57,276 nt of DNA from Rhodobacteraceae bacterium UBA1943 (GTDB lineage: Bacteria; Pseudomonadota; Alphaproteobacteria; Rhodobacterales; Rhodobacteraceae): positions 247-57,522 of the forward strand of contig DDEX01000102.1 of assembly GCA_002336845.1 (NCBI GenBank), in the 5' to 3' direction. Position 1 is the stretch's first letter; each line of letters opens with the position of its first letter. The notes beneath the pieces were generated by a model. It searched no databases and had not been told where the DNA came from. It was given only the letters and a program-made list of their open reading frames with translations. Shown piece after piece: positions 8,318 through 18,337 of the stretch. The translations under genes were made by a program, and so were the position numbers.

Positions 8318-9829
8318 ATGCAACGGGTTCGGGAACTTCCGCTGCTGGTGGTTCTGATGGCGCTTTGCGGGCTTGCCATGCTGGTGCCCGCCATTCATGC
8401 CGAGATTTCGCAATCTCATCGCGTGGCGCGGGCCTTCGTCTATGCCGCAGTCACGGTGCTTGTGCTGGCCGGGATGTTGGGCATTGTCGTGCGACCGGCC
8501 CGGCGCAGGCCCGGCGCGCGCCACCAGTTGCTGGCCGTGGCGCTGGCCTATGTGGTACTGCCCCCGCTGCTGGCGCTGCCGCTATTGCCGGAAGAGGGCG
8601 GTGGTTTGCAGATGCGCGATGCGTGGTTCGACATGCTGGCCGCCTTTACCACAACCGGGGCGACGATTTTCGGGCCGGCTGACCTTTCACCTTCGGTTCA
8701 TCTGTGGCGGGCGATGGTGGGCTGGCTGGGCGGGCTTTATATCCTTGTGGTGGCGCTGGCGGTGCTGATGCCGCTGAACCTTGGCGGGATGGAGGTGCTG
8801 ACGGGCCGCACCCCGGGCCGCTCTGGTGCCAGCCAGATAACCGAGGTCGCCGGATTCGGTGCCCGGCTGATGCGGTTTTCGCTGCGCATCGCACCGCTTT
8901 ATGCCGCGATGACACTGGCGCTGTGGATCCTGCTGCTGCTGGCAGGCGAGGGCAATCTGGTGGCCCTTTGCCATGCGATGTCCACGCTGTCCACTTCGGG
9001 CATCTCGCCGATCGGCGGGCTTTCTGCGGGGCAGGCCGGGTGGCTGGGCGAAGTGCTGGTCTTTGCCTTCCTGCTGCTTGCGTTGTCGCGATGGCCGCTG
9101 ACCCGCGCGCTGGGGCTGCAACGCACGCAGCCGCTTTGGCACGATCCAGAATTGCGGACTGCTGCCCTGTTGCTGGCGGTGGTGCCGGGGGTGATCGTGC
9201 TGCGCCTGTGGTGGGGGGCGACACAGGCAGGTGCGGGCGCAGATATCGCCGCATTGCTGCGCGCCTGGTGGAGCGAGTTGTTCATGACCCTTTCCTTCCT
9301 GACCACCACGGGGTTTGTAAGCGCCAGTTGGCCGCAAGCCCTGGCATGGGCGCATCAGCCTGCGGCTGCGGCGGCCTTCTGGGGGCTGGCGATTCTGGGT
9401 GGCGGCGTTGCCACCACAGCGGGGGGGATCCGGCTTTTGCGGGTAGTCGCCCTCTTTCGCCACTCGCAGGACGAGTTGGAGCGCCTGATCCATCCCAATC
9501 TGGTGGCCGGACAATACGGTGTCGCGCGTCAGATCGCCCGGCAGGGCGTGGCCCTGGCCTGGGTGTTCTTTACCCTGTTCGGCCTGCTGCTTGCGGCCAC
9601 GACCGGCCTGCTGACCATGACGGGGCAAGGCTTTGAAAATGCGATGATTATGTCCATCGCAGCCTTGACGAATACCGCCCCCGTGGTGTCGATTCTGCCA
9701 GAGATGGGCCAGCCTTGGGCCGCGGTCGATCTGCCGGGCCGGTTCGTTCTGGGCGCGGCAATGGTGCTGGGGCGGCTGGACATTCTGGCCGTCCTGGTGC
9801 TTTTGCTGCCCGACACATGGCGCGGCTGA
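8318..9829 (+). CDS. trkH: Trk potassium uptake membrane subunit TrkH
   Basis: This is a 503-residue integral membrane protein with about ten hydrophobic segments and the repeated pore-loop pattern of TrkH/KtrB proteins. The pore elements visible are AAFTTTGATIFG, MSTLSTSGISPIGG, FLTTTGFVSASW and ALTNTAPVV, each with the T/S-x-G type filter region (the fourth is the least canonical). It imports potassium in partnership with TrkA, encoded three bases upstream. The 138 bases after it lead to hfq. Confidence 0.93.
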   Translation: MQRVRELPLLVVLMALCGLAMLVPAIHAEISQSHRVARAFVYAAVTVLVLAGMLGIVVRPARRRPGARHQLLAVALAYVVLPPLLALPLLPEEGGGLQMRDAWFDMLAAFTTTGATIFGPADLSPSVHLWRAMVGWLGGLYILVVALAVLMPLNLGGMEVLTGRTPGRSGASQITEVAGFGARLMRFSLRIAPLYAAMTLALWILLLLAGEGNLVALCHAMSTLSTSGISPIGGLSAGQAGWLGEVLVFAFLLLALSRWPLTRALGLQRTQPLWHDPELRTAALLLAVVPGVIVLRLWWGATQAGAGADIAALLRAWWSELFMTLSFLTTTGFVSASWPQALAWAHQPAAAAAFWGLAILGGGVATTAGGIRLLRVVALFRHSQDELERLIHPNLVAGQYGVARQIARQGVALAWVFFTLFGLLLAATTGLLTMTGQGFENAMIMSIAALTNTAPVVSILPEMGQPWAAVDLPGRFVLGAAMVLGRLDILAVLVLLLPDTWRG

Positions 9830-9967
9830 TGGGGCACTGCTGACCCACCTCTACCTAAAGTGCTGTTTTGGGCTTGGAATTCCCCAAACGGTCGCGCAAT
9901 ACTGGTATTCGGGCGTTCCAAGCGAGGGGGGACGCCACGCGCGACTGACAAAAAGGGCAAGAAACCG

Positions 9968-10201
9968 ATGGCCGCCGACAAGCAAAATTTGCAGGATGCT
10001 TTTCTTAACCATGTCCGCAAGGCAAAGATTCCGGTCACGATCTTCCTGATCAACGGGGTCAAGTTGCAGGGTGTCATCACCTGGTTCGACAATTTCTGCG
10101 TACTGTTGCGCCGGGATGGACAATCGCAACTGGTGTACAAGCATGCGATTTCCACCATCATGCCGGGCGGGCCGGTTAACCTTTACGAAGGCGAAGACTG
10201 A
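9968..10201 (+). CDS. hfq: RNA chaperone Hfq
   Basis: This is a 77-residue Sm-like protein that forms hexamers and helps small RNAs pair with mRNAs. Sm1 (QNLQDAFLNHVRKAKIPVTI, FLINGVKLQGVI) and Sm2 (YKHAISTIMP, the Hfq form of the usual YKHA-S motif) are both intact. The start chosen is the ATG at 9968, giving the standard N-terminus MAADKQNLQD, with a purine-rich AAGGGCAAG about eight bases upstream. hfq followed directly by hflX is a widely conserved order in proteobacteria and supports both calls. The C-terminus is short, as in other alphaproteobacteria. Confidence 0.97.
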   Translation: MAADKQNLQDAFLNHVRKAKIPVTIFLINGVKLQGVITWFDNFCVLLRRDGQSQLVYKHAISTIMPGGPVNLYEGED

Positions 10202-11541
10202 TTTCCGATCTTCCAGAGGATGACGATGACTTTGACCTGCCGTTCGAAGCTGACGGCGGGATCGAAGCCTATGAGACTGCGGCCGTCCGCACCCGGGCCT
10301 GGATCATCCATCCTGAACTGAAGGGGGCCCAGACCCGCCGCCTTGCCGTCCATGCGCTGGCCGAGGCTGTCAGCCTGGCGGGCGCCCTGCCGGGGCTGGA
10401 TGTGCTGGGGGCTGAGGTGGTGCGCCTGTCGCGGGTGCATCCCGGCACGCTGTTCGGATCTGGCAAGGTTGAGGAACTGGGCGCGCGGTTCAAAGAACAG
10501 GAAGTGGCGCTGGTGCTGGTGGATGGCGTGGTCTCTCCCATCCAGCAGCGCAATCTGGAAAAGGAATGGGGCGTCAAGCTGTTGGATCGCACCAGCCTGA
10601 TCCTGGAAATTTTCGCCGACCGCGCCCGCACGCGCGAGGGCGTGTTGCAGGTCGAACTTGCCGCTCTCAGCTATCAGCGCAGCCGTCTGGTCCGGGCCTG
10701 GACCCACCTTGAACGCCAGCGGGGCGGCTTTGGCTTTGTCGGCGGCCCCGGCGAGACGCAGAAAGAGGCCGACCGCCGTGCGATCGACGATCAGGTGATC
10801 CGGCTGAAAAAGCAGTTGGAGCGTGTGGTCAAGACACGAGAGCTGCACCGGGCCGCCCGCCGCAAGGTGCCGTTTCCCGTCGTGGCGCTGGTCGGCTATA
10901 CCAACGCCGGAAAATCCACACTGTTCAACAGGATGACCGGGGCCGATGTGCTGGCCAAGGATATGCTGTTCGCCACGCTGGACCCCACGATGCGGGCCAT
11001 CGTGTTGCCCTCGGGGCGCAAGATCATTGCCTCTGACACCGTGGGTTTTATCAGCGACCTGCCGACGCAACTGGTCGCCGCCTTCCGCGCCACGCTGGAA
11101 GAGGTGCTGGAGGCCGATCTGGTGCTGCATGTCCGCGACATCAGCCACCCCGAGACGGCCGAACAGGCGGCGGATGTGACCGACATCCTGTCCTCGCTGG
11201 GCATGGACAAGGCCGTGCCGATGTTCGAGGTCTGGAACAAGCTGGATCTGGTGGACCCTGGCCAGCAAGAGGCGCTGGCCGCGCAGTCTGCCAACCGCGA
11301 CGGGGTTTTCCCGATCTCTGCCCTGACGGGCGAAGGCTTGCCCGTGCTGCTGGATGCAATTTCGGCCGCGTTTGATGAGGAAAAATCAGAACGGCACCTG
11401 ACCCTTGGCTTTGCCGATGGCAAGCGGCGCGCCTGGCTGCATCAGGAAGGTGTGGTCACGCGCGAAGAGCAGGACGACGACGGTTGGCAGATTTCCGTTC
11501 TGTGGACCGCCCGGCAGGAAAAGCGTTATCGCGACCTGTGA
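10201..11541 (+). CDS. hflX: GTPase HflX (ribosome rescue/splitting factor), probable non-canonical start
   Basis: HflX is a ribosome-binding GTPase that splits stalled 70S ribosomes under stress. The GTPase domain carries Walker A GYTNAGKSTLFN, DTVGFISDLP and NKLD. The N-terminal HflX domain has GGFGFVGGPGETQ. Conserved N-terminal sequence (AAVRTRAWIIHPELKGAQ, encoded near 10282-10335) is in frame upstream of the first ordinary start, a GTG at 10402. Between the in-frame stop at 10177 and 10402 there is no ATG, GTG or TTG. An ATT at 10201 or a CTG at 10198, touching the hfq stop, is the most likely start. The boundary given is therefore an inference; the body is certain. Confidence 0.88.
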   Translation: MSDLPEDDDDFDLPFEADGGIEAYETAAVRTRAWIIHPELKGAQTRRLAVHALAEAVSLAGALPGLDVLGAEVVRLSRVHPGTLFGSGKVEELGARFKEQEVALVLVDGVVSPIQQRNLEKEWGVKLLDRTSLILEIFADRARTREGVLQVELAALSYQRSRLVRAWTHLERQRGGFGFVGGPGETQKEADRRAIDDQVIRLKKQLERVVKTRELHRAARRKVPFPVVALVGYTNAGKSTLFNRMTGADVLAKDMLFATLDPTMRAIVLPSGRKIIASDTVGFISDLPTQLVAAFRATLEEVLEADLVLHVRDISHPETAEQAADVTDILSSLGMDKAVPMFEVWNKLDLVDPGQQEALAAQSANRDGVFPISALTGEGLPVLLDAISAAFDEEKSERHLTLGFADGKRRAWLHQEGVVTREEQDDDGWQISVLWTARQEKRYRDL

Positions 11542-12077
11542 GTTGGGCCCGGTCTCACGCCCGGTCTCACGCCCAATCGGGGCAGACGCAGATATACGCT
11601 GTCACACCACTCATCCCGCCACTGCATCGTGCGGCTGGCGCGATGCGTTTCCTGAAACCCCAGCCGTGTCAGCAGGCCCAGAGAGGCGGCGTTGCGTGGA
11701 TCAGCCTCGGCTGTTAGGTGGTCGATGTCATGCCATATGAACAGATGTTCGATAACCGCCGTCATCGCCTCATGGGCAAAACCCTTGCCCCAAAAGTCGG
11801 GGTGCAGCAGAAAGCCGACCTCTGGCAGGCGCCAGGCCCCCGCCTTGCCGATGGCGTGCCCGTCATGCTCGATGATGAAATCATCCGACACGCCTCGGCT
11901 GCTTTCGATCATTGCGGTCAGAAAGGCCGCGGTCTCCTCGGGGCTGTCATGCTCGGGGCGTGACCAATAACGCATGACCTCGGGGCGGCGCATGACGTCA
12001 TGCAGCGCCTCAAGATCGTCGATCCGCGCCTTGCGCAGGGTCAGGCGCGCCGTGACAATCCGGTCCGGTGGGGTCAT
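11526..12077 (-). CDS. GNAT family N-acetyltransferase (RimJ/RimL-like)
   Basis: This 183-residue protein has the pattern of the RimJ/RimL branch of GNAT acetyltransferases. It starts with RIVTARLTLRKARIDDLEAL, continues with the acetyl-CoA-binding strand-loop around GFLLHPDFWGKGFAHEAM, and ends with DPRNAASLGLLTRLGFQ. The substrate cannot be told; relatives acetylate protein N-termini, antibiotics or small metabolites. The start at 12077 is preferred because its ATG overlaps the stop of the upstream acylase gene (ATGA); an in-frame ATG at 12098 is possible. The 3' end overlaps the convergent hflX end by 16 bases. The C-terminal tail LGVRPGVRPG comes from a duplicated 12-bp unit in the DNA. 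Confidence 0.82.
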   Translation of the reverse strand: MTPPDRIVTARLTLRKARIDDLEALHDVMRRPEVMRYWSRPEHDSPEETAAFLTAMIESSRGVSDDFIIEHDGHAIGKAGAWRLPEVGFLLHPDFWGKGFAHEAMTAVIEHLFIWHDIDHLTAEADPRNAASLGLLTRLGFQETHRASRTMQWRDEWCDSVYLRLPRLGVRPGVRPGPTHRSR

Positions 12078-14545
12078 TTCGGTGCCGGGGTCAGCCATGC
12101 GTCACCCACCGCAGCCGCCCGCGCCAGCGCGGGATCAAGGCTCATCGGAATATACTCACCGCGCCGCCAAAGCTCTGACTGGTCATCATAAAACCGCGAC
12201 AGTGGATGGCCTGACTGCCCGGTCGAGATGATGAAGACCGAAGAATCCGGGTCGGCAAAGTCATAGACCCCGCGATAGGCCCCGGCATGCACATTCAGGA
12301 ACGGTTCCGGCCCGTCGCCCTTGGTGCGGCCGCGCATCAGCGTGGTGTCGCCGCCGCTGGTCGATTGGCGGATGTTGACGAAATAGCGCAGCACCGGCAC
12401 GTCGCCCAAGACCGGATGGTCATGCGCCGCCTGATGGGCATCGCCCCAGCGCCAGCTTTCGATGTTCGGCCCATACTTTTCCGACAGGTTCAGCAGCGCC
12501 TCGTCCAGCGCGCTGCGGGCAATGTCGGTGCAGGTTTCCACCGCCGCCGACTGGATCACATCGCACCAGACAGATGCACCGCCCTCATTCCTGAACACGC
12601 GTTCGATAAACAGCGGCTCAACATGGGTGAACTTGTCGGCCATCGGGCCGATTTCATCGCGGATCAGCCGGTCTTGCAGCACGCGCAGCCATTCTTCGGC
12701 AATCAGGGGTTCGGGCAGATGCTCATTCATCTCGCCATTCCATTCGGCCATCAGCTTCAGCGCGGTCTGGCGCTGGCGCTCCGGCGTGCCTTCGGGGGCG
12801 GCATCGCCGGTGAACCACAGATCGGCCCCGATCAGCGGCAGAAGGTTGCGCGCCGTCGGGTCCACCGTATCAAGCTGCGCCTCGATGAAACTTTCGCGGG
12901 TATGCACCTCGCGGGTTTTCATCAGCGCCAGCCAGCGCTGGATGCGCTGGGTGTCGCCCCAGTCGAACGAGACATGCAGCGGGAAGGGGCGGTCAATCAC
13001 CTTGTTGTTGGTGTTGCCCAACAGGCCCGAGGCCGGGTTCACAAAGCGCGGGTTGTCCTCATAGGGCAGCATCCCGGTCCAGCGGTTCTTGCCCTCCCAT
13101 CCGGGTGCGGGCATCCGGCCTTGCGTGCGGTGGCTGGGGTCGCGCGCGGGCATGGCGCCGATAAGTTGCAGCGCGATGCCATTCTCATCGGCGAGCATCA
13201 GGTTCTGGCTGGGGGCGATGAACAGGCGCCCGGCCTCGATAGCCTCATCGACCGTGGCAGAGGTCATCAGCCGGATCGCCGCCGTCATCGAGGTGTCCTT
13301 GTCTGACAGCGCCGTCCATTCCAGCGCGGCCACATGGCCCGCAGGCGTGACCGATTGCAGGTCATAATGGCTGCCGGGCAGGATCGGTCCGCTTTCGCTC
13401 CACCTTTGGGTGATGGTGACCGGGGGCGCATCCTTGACGGTGATGATGGTGCGGCGCGTGGTGAAGGGCTTTGGCCCCTCGGGGGTGATATATTCCTCGG
13501 GGTTCGCGGGGTTGACCTTTTCGATCACCACATCCTGATCGTCGAGATAGCTGGAGGTCAGGCCCCAGCCCAGCTTGTCGCTGCGCCCGACCAGCACCAC
13601 CGGCATGCCCGGAATCGTGCCGCCGATCACCCCGCCAGTGGGCAGTTGCAGCCGCGCCAGATACCAGAACGACGGCGCGGTCAGCTGCAGATGCGGGTCG
13701 TTGGCCAGCAGACTGCCCCCCGCGGCCGAGCGTTTCGGCATCGCCGCCCAGGCGTTCGACGCGCCCGCGAAGGGGGCGCTGTGAAAGGGCGACAGCGGGT
13801 CATCCAGATAGGCCAGCTTGTGCGGGTTGGCGGCAGGCATCGGGCCGGGCATCAGGCTGGCATAATCGGGCAGGGCGGCGACGGCGGGGTTCGGATCATC
13901 CGCCAGAAGGTCGCGCAGCCGTTCCGGCGGCAGGATCAGCGACAGTTGCGCGCGCTGCACCTCTGATTCCAGATGGCTGGACAGTTGCAGCGCCATCAAC
14001 TTCATGATCGCCAGCGAGTCGGCCGGTGACCAGGCTGCGATCTCATTGGAGAAAAAGAAGAATTCCGGCGCACCGCGCCCGCGCGCGCCCTTGTTCACCT
14101 GTTCGATCCAGGCGTTCACCCCGGCCGAATAGGCCTCGAGCGCGGCCTTGGTGCGGTCATCCTGCACCGCAACCGAGGTTTTGGCCAAGGTATACAGATC
14201 CAGCCGCCGGATCAGCTCATCAATCTTGACGGTGCGGCTGCCGAAGATTTCCGACAGGCGACCCTGAGCCGTCCGGCGCAGCATCGTCATTTGCCACAAC
14301 CTGTCCTGCGCATGAACAAAGCCAAGCGCGTAAAAGGCATCCGCTTCGGTCTTGGCGAAGATATGCGGCACATCGTTGTTGTTGCGCACGATCTCAACCG
14401 GCTGAGACAGGCCGGAGAGGGTGAAATTTTCGTTATAATCCGGCAGCGAGCGCGTCAGAATCCAATAGGCCAAAGCCAAACCCACAACCCCCAGCACGAC
14501 AAGGCCGGTGAACAGGCGCAAAAGCCAGCGGAACGCGATGACCAT
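12074..14545 (-). CDS. Penicillin acylase family N-terminal nucleophile hydrolase
   Basis: This 823-residue enzyme belongs to the penicillin G/acyl-homoserine-lactone acylase family of self-cleaving amidases. A membrane anchor or uncleaved signal lies at residues 7-30. The alpha-chain region has VPHIFAKTEADAFYALGFVHAQDRLWQM. The autocatalytic site is G-A-S263-N-A-W, where the Ser becomes the N-terminal nucleophile after spacer removal. Further family motifs are ANDPHLQL and IPGMPVVLVGRSDKLGWG. The natural substrate is unknown: penicillin-type amides, AHL signals or other acyl amides are all possible. It is translated ahead of the GNAT gene, with a four-base overlap. Confidence 0.88.
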   Translation of the reverse strand: MVIAFRWLLRLFTGLVVLGVVGLALAYWILTRSLPDYNENFTLSGLSQPVEIVRNNNDVPHIFAKTEADAFYALGFVHAQDRLWQMTMLRRTAQGRLSEIFGSRTVKIDELIRRLDLYTLAKTSVAVQDDRTKAALEAYSAGVNAWIEQVNKGARGRGAPEFFFFSNEIAAWSPADSLAIMKLMALQLSSHLESEVQRAQLSLILPPERLRDLLADDPNPAVAALPDYASLMPGPMPAANPHKLAYLDDPLSPFHSAPFAGASNAWAAMPKRSAAGGSLLANDPHLQLTAPSFWYLARLQLPTGGVIGGTIPGMPVVLVGRSDKLGWGLTSSYLDDQDVVIEKVNPANPEEYITPEGPKPFTTRRTIITVKDAPPVTITQRWSESGPILPGSHYDLQSVTPAGHVAALEWTALSDKDTSMTAAIRLMTSATVDEAIEAGRLFIAPSQNLMLADENGIALQLIGAMPARDPSHRTQGRMPAPGWEGKNRWTGMLPYEDNPRFVNPASGLLGNTNNKVIDRPFPLHVSFDWGDTQRIQRWLALMKTREVHTRESFIEAQLDTVDPTARNLLPLIGADLWFTGDAAPEGTPERQRQTALKLMAEWNGEMNEHLPEPLIAEEWLRVLQDRLIRDEIGPMADKFTHVEPLFIERVFRNEGGASVWCDVIQSAAVETCTDIARSALDEALLNLSEKYGPNIESWRWGDAHQAAHDHPVLGDVPVLRYFVNIRQSTSGGDTTLMRGRTKGDGPEPFLNVHAGAYRGVYDFADPDSSVFIISTGQSGHPLSRFYDDQSELWRRGEYIPMSLDPALARAAAVGDAWLTPAPK

Positions 14546-14624
14546 TCAGGTCTCCTTGACGGCGGGAACGCGATGCCTTCCTAGTCCGAAACCGGAATGG
14601 CGGCAATGCGATGGGGTTCACAGC

Positions 14625-15491
14625 ATGGCGAAGGTGGCGTTTCTTGGGCTGGGTGTGATGGGTTTCCCGATGGCGGGGCATCTGGCGGCCAAGGGGCATC
14701 AGGTCACGGTGTGGAACCGCAGCCCGCAAAAGGGACAGACTTGGGTGGAAAAGTTCGGCTTTGCGGCGGCAGCGACGGCGCGCGCTGCGGCCGAAGGGGC
14801 CGAGTTCGTCATGGCTTGCGTCGGCAATGATGATGACCTGCGGCAGGTTTGCACCGGGCCGGACGGTGCCTTTGCCGGAATGGCCAAGGGCGCGATTTTT
14901 GTCGATCATACCACCGTGTCGGCGGGGGTGACGCGGGAGCTTGCCGCCATCGCTGCCGAAAAAGGCATCGGCTATGTCGATGCGCCGGTGTCGGGCGGGC
15001 AGGCGGGGGCCGAGAATGGTGTGTTGTCGATCATGTGCGGCGGAACCCAGGCCGATTATGACCGGGCAGAGCCGGTGATGGCCGCTTATGCCCGGGTATG
15101 CCGCCGTCTGGGGGATGTGGGGGCAGGGCAGCTTGCCAAGATGATGAACCAGATCTGCATCGCCGGGCTGGTTCAAGGGCTGGCCGAGGCGCTGGCCTTT
15201 GGCAAGAAGGCGGGCCTTGATGGTGAGGCGGTGGTTGAGGTGATCAGCCAGGGCGCCGCCGGGTCGTGGCAAATGCAGAACCGCCACAAGACCATGCTGG
15301 CCGAAAAATTCGATTTCGGCTTTGCGGTGGACTGGATGCGCAAGGATCTGAAAATCTGTCTGGAAACCGCCGACCAGATCGGCGCGCAACTGCCGGTGAC
15401 CGCTTTGGTCGATCAGTTCTACAAGGATGTGCAACTGATGGGGGGCGGGCGGAATGACACCTCAAGCCTGATCCGGCGGCTTCTGGGCTGA
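14625..15491 (+). CDS. NAD(P)-dependent oxidoreductase of the 3-hydroxyisobutyrate dehydrogenase family
   Basis: This 288-residue beta-hydroxyacid dehydrogenase has the Rossmann loop FLGLGVMGFPMAGHL (residues 6-20). The substrate motif is YVDAPVSGGQAGAENG, and the catalytic lysine lies in GAGQLAKMMNQ. Family members oxidise 3-hydroxyisobutyrate (valine breakdown), reduce tartronate semialdehyde (glyoxylate pathway) or reduce succinic semialdehyde. The sequence alone does not decide between them. The divergent neighbour is the acylase gene, 79 bases away, so both promoters must lie in 14546-14624. The 3' end overlaps the convergent DedA gene by 30 bases. Confidence 0.87.
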   Translation: MAKVAFLGLGVMGFPMAGHLAAKGHQVTVWNRSPQKGQTWVEKFGFAAAATARAAAEGAEFVMACVGNDDDLRQVCTGPDGAFAGMAKGAIFVDHTTVSAGVTRELAAIAAEKGIGYVDAPVSGGQAGAENGVLSIMCGGTQADYDRAEPVMAAYARVCRRLGDVGAGQLAKMMNQICIAGLVQGLAEALAFGKKAGLDGEAVVEVISQGAAGSWQMQNRHKTMLAEKFDFGFAVDWMRKDLKICLETADQIGAQLPVTALVDQFYKDVQLMGGGRNDTSSLIRRLLG

Positions 15492-16049
15492 ACGGCGGCT
15501 GAAAACAAGGTGGCCGGCAAGGCCCACCACCGCAACCGCCACAAGCAGCCATGTCCAATGGCGCGGGTGCAGGTGGCCCAGAACATGCTCGGCCGCAAGG
15601 CCGAAGTGATAGCCAAGCGCCGTGAACAGGCTGGCCCAGACAGCAGCCACAACGGTATTGATCGCCAGAAAGACCGGCCAGCGCAACCCGGTCTGCGCCA
15701 GCAGAATCGGCCCCACGATGCGCAGCCCCGGCACGAAGCGATAAGACAGCGCCAGCAGAATCTGGTGGCGTTGCACGAAGCCCGCTGCGCGGCTGGCTGC
15801 GGCCTTGACACGCAACCGTTGCACCACGCCCCGATCGGGCGCAAGGCGCGACAGCAGGAACCACATCTGATCCGCGCTCCACGCGCCAAGGCCCACCATC
15901 AGCGCCATGCCCGGGCCACTGGCAAGGCCACTGCCTTGCAACCGATGCGCCATGAACCCGCCCAGGATCGCCAAGGTTTCGCCTTCGAGAAAACCGCCCG
16001 CAAAAACCGCAGGCGGCCCGTATTGCGCGATTAGCTGCTCGATGGCCAA
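15462..16049 (-). CDS. DedA family membrane protein
   Basis: This 195-residue membrane protein has the DedA/SNARE-associated (VTT) signature. It shows a glycine-rich re-entrant region (FAGGFLEGETLAILGGFMAH) near the N-terminus and YRFVPGLRIVGPILLAQTGL in the middle. Four or five hydrophobic helices follow, ending in a basic cytoplasmic tail. DedA proteins are now known as lipid flippases or proton-dependent transporters that support undecaprenyl-phosphate recycling and membrane homeostasis; the exact role here is unknown. The start appears to be a TTG at 16047-16049, three bases after the stop of the SYLF lipoprotein gene, with no strong ribosome binding site. The two minus-strand genes are probably co-transcribed. 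Confidence 0.82.
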   Translation of the reverse strand: MAIEQLIAQYGPPAVFAGGFLEGETLAILGGFMAHRLQGSGLASGPGMALMVGLGAWSADQMWFLLSRLAPDRGVVQRLRVKAAASRAAGFVQRHQILLALSYRFVPGLRIVGPILLAQTGLRWPVFLAINTVVAAVWASLFTALGYHFGLAAEHVLGHLHPRHWTWLLVAVAVVGLAGHLVFSRRSAQKPPDQA

Positions 16050-16052
16050 GGG

Positions 16053-16604
16053 TTACGGGATGATGCGGGTGTATTTCACCCCGGCAACCGACGCCCCCGC
16101 AATCAGGCCCTGCTGACCAAAAACCAGCGCCACGACCGGATCCAGCTCGGTCGTTTCCTTGCCAAGGCTCTGGCCCATTTCGGGCGTGGCATAGCGGATG
16201 TCGGCGCCCGCAGCCCAACCGGGCGATCGGCGGAAATCAGCCAGCGCCGCGTCGGTGGTGAAAAACAGCGCATGGGCATATTGCTGCGCGCCAATCTGAA
16301 GGCCAAAACTGGCCTTGGTGGCGGAATAGTAATCCACCGTCACATCACGGATACGCAGCGCGCCGCGGCCATAACTGCCGCCAAAGCCAAAGCCCGCCTC
16401 GGTCACCAGCGGCATGTAGAGCACCCCGGCCGACCGTGCGGCGAGGTCCTGGGTGCCGGGATAGCGCTGGAACAGATAGTCGCGCGTCGCATTGACCCGC
16501 GCGTCGATCTGCGCCGCGCCGTTCGACCCGATGCCATTGCCGCCCACGCAAGCCGACAGCGCCGCAGTACCGCCGCCCAAAAGGACCAAACGTCTGGAAA
16601 TCAT
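16053..16604 (-). CDS. SYLF (YSC84-like) domain lipoprotein
   Basis: This 183-residue lipoprotein opens with MISRRLVLLGGGTAALSAC, a signal peptide with lipobox LSAC, so it is lipid-anchored after export. The mature part matches the bacterial SYLF/YSC84 lipid-binding domain. Its marks are AAQIDARVNATRDYLFQRYP, GVLYMPLVTEAGFGFGGSYG, SFGLQIGAQQYAHALFF and a C-terminal GLIAGASVAGVKYT. Members bind membranes and anionic lipids in other systems; no reaction is known. It precedes the DedA gene on the same strand with a three-base gap. A 110-bp gap separates it from hemB. Confidence 0.83.
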   Translation of the reverse strand: MISRRLVLLGGGTAALSACVGGNGIGSNGAAQIDARVNATRDYLFQRYPGTQDLAARSAGVLYMPLVTEAGFGFGGSYGRGALRIRDVTVDYYSATKASFGLQIGAQQYAHALFFTTDAALADFRRSPGWAAGADIRYATPEMGQSLGKETTELDPVVALVFGQQGLIAGASVAGVKYTRIIP

Positions 16605-16714
16605 GCCCGCCTCCTCGAAATAATCGGCAACTTATGTGCCCTTTGTTTCCGGCAAGTTACCTGTTTCACAGCATCCTGTCACCGGGGAGCACGCAGACTG
16701 GCGAAATTGCGCAA

Positions 16715-17707
<993 letters not shown>

Positions 17708-17808
17708 TGGGGCCTCGCGCGGCGAAGGGGCTTGCGAACATGCGCCTTGCCTGCCATGGAAACCTGCGCGCCTCAAGACGCAAAAGGGCGCAGGCAAGGG
17801 GCCGGGCC

Positions 17809-18336
17809 GTGGGTGTTTACAAGACCGTTCTGGAACTGATCGACCTCAGGTCGTTTTCCAACCTGTGGTACTGGATCATGCTGGGGGTTCTTTGGTCGTC
17901 GGCCAGCCACTGGGTTCTGGGCGTGCCATGGGATATGATCACCAAGGCACAACGGCAGAACGGGGCGCAGGCACAGGCCGATGTGCGGGAGCTTACGCGC
18001 ATCAACATCGACCGGCTTCTGGATATCATTGAAACCTCTGGCTTGTGGCTGATGGGGTTTGCGACCTTCATGATTACGGGGCTGGCGATGCTGGCCTTCT
18101 GGTATTGGGTCGAATTTGCGCAGGCGCTGCTGCTGCTGGTCGCGCCGCTGGGCATTCTGCTGCTGCTTTCGGTGCGGCGCGCGCGCAAGGTCCGGCTGGT
18201 GCTGGGTGAGTGGCCGGTGGTTTACATCCAGTTGCGCAACCATAGAATTCTTGTGCAACTGCTTGGGATGATTTCCATTTTCATCACGTCGATGTTCGGC
18301 ATGTGGCAGAATATGATGATCGGCGCACCGTTCTGA
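17809..18336 (+). CDS. Small membrane protein, widely annotated in Rhodobacteraceae as a SufBCD-complex component
   Basis: The protein has 175 residues with hydrophobic segments around 20-38, 78-105 and 115-130 and a final helix near 150-170. It contains the repeated aromatic pattern LWYWIMLGVLWSSASHWVLG. Related Rhodobacteraceae proteins carry the database label component of SufBCD complex, but nothing in the sequence shows such a role and the suf operon lies 35 kb away. I would treat it as an uncharacterised inner-membrane protein. A GTG start at 17809, preceded by AAGGGG, gives the N-terminus VGVYKTVLELIDLRSF; an ATG at 17740 would add 23 basic residues. It ends one base before mfd. Confidence 0.72.
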   Translation: MGVYKTVLELIDLRSFSNLWYWIMLGVLWSSASHWVLGVPWDMITKAQRQNGAQAQADVRELTRINIDRLLDIIETSGLWLMGFATFMITGLAMLAFWYWVEFAQALLLLVAPLGILLLLSVRRARKVRLVLGEWPVVYIQLRNHRILVQLLGMISIFITSMFGMWQNMMIGAPF

Positions 18337-18337
18337 G

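Noticed and set aside
10222..10326. Short ATG frame at the hflX 5' end as the true start with a frameshift
   Set aside because: It gives an unrelated 34-residue product and the conserved HflX N-terminus lies in the other frame, so an unusual start codon is simpler.
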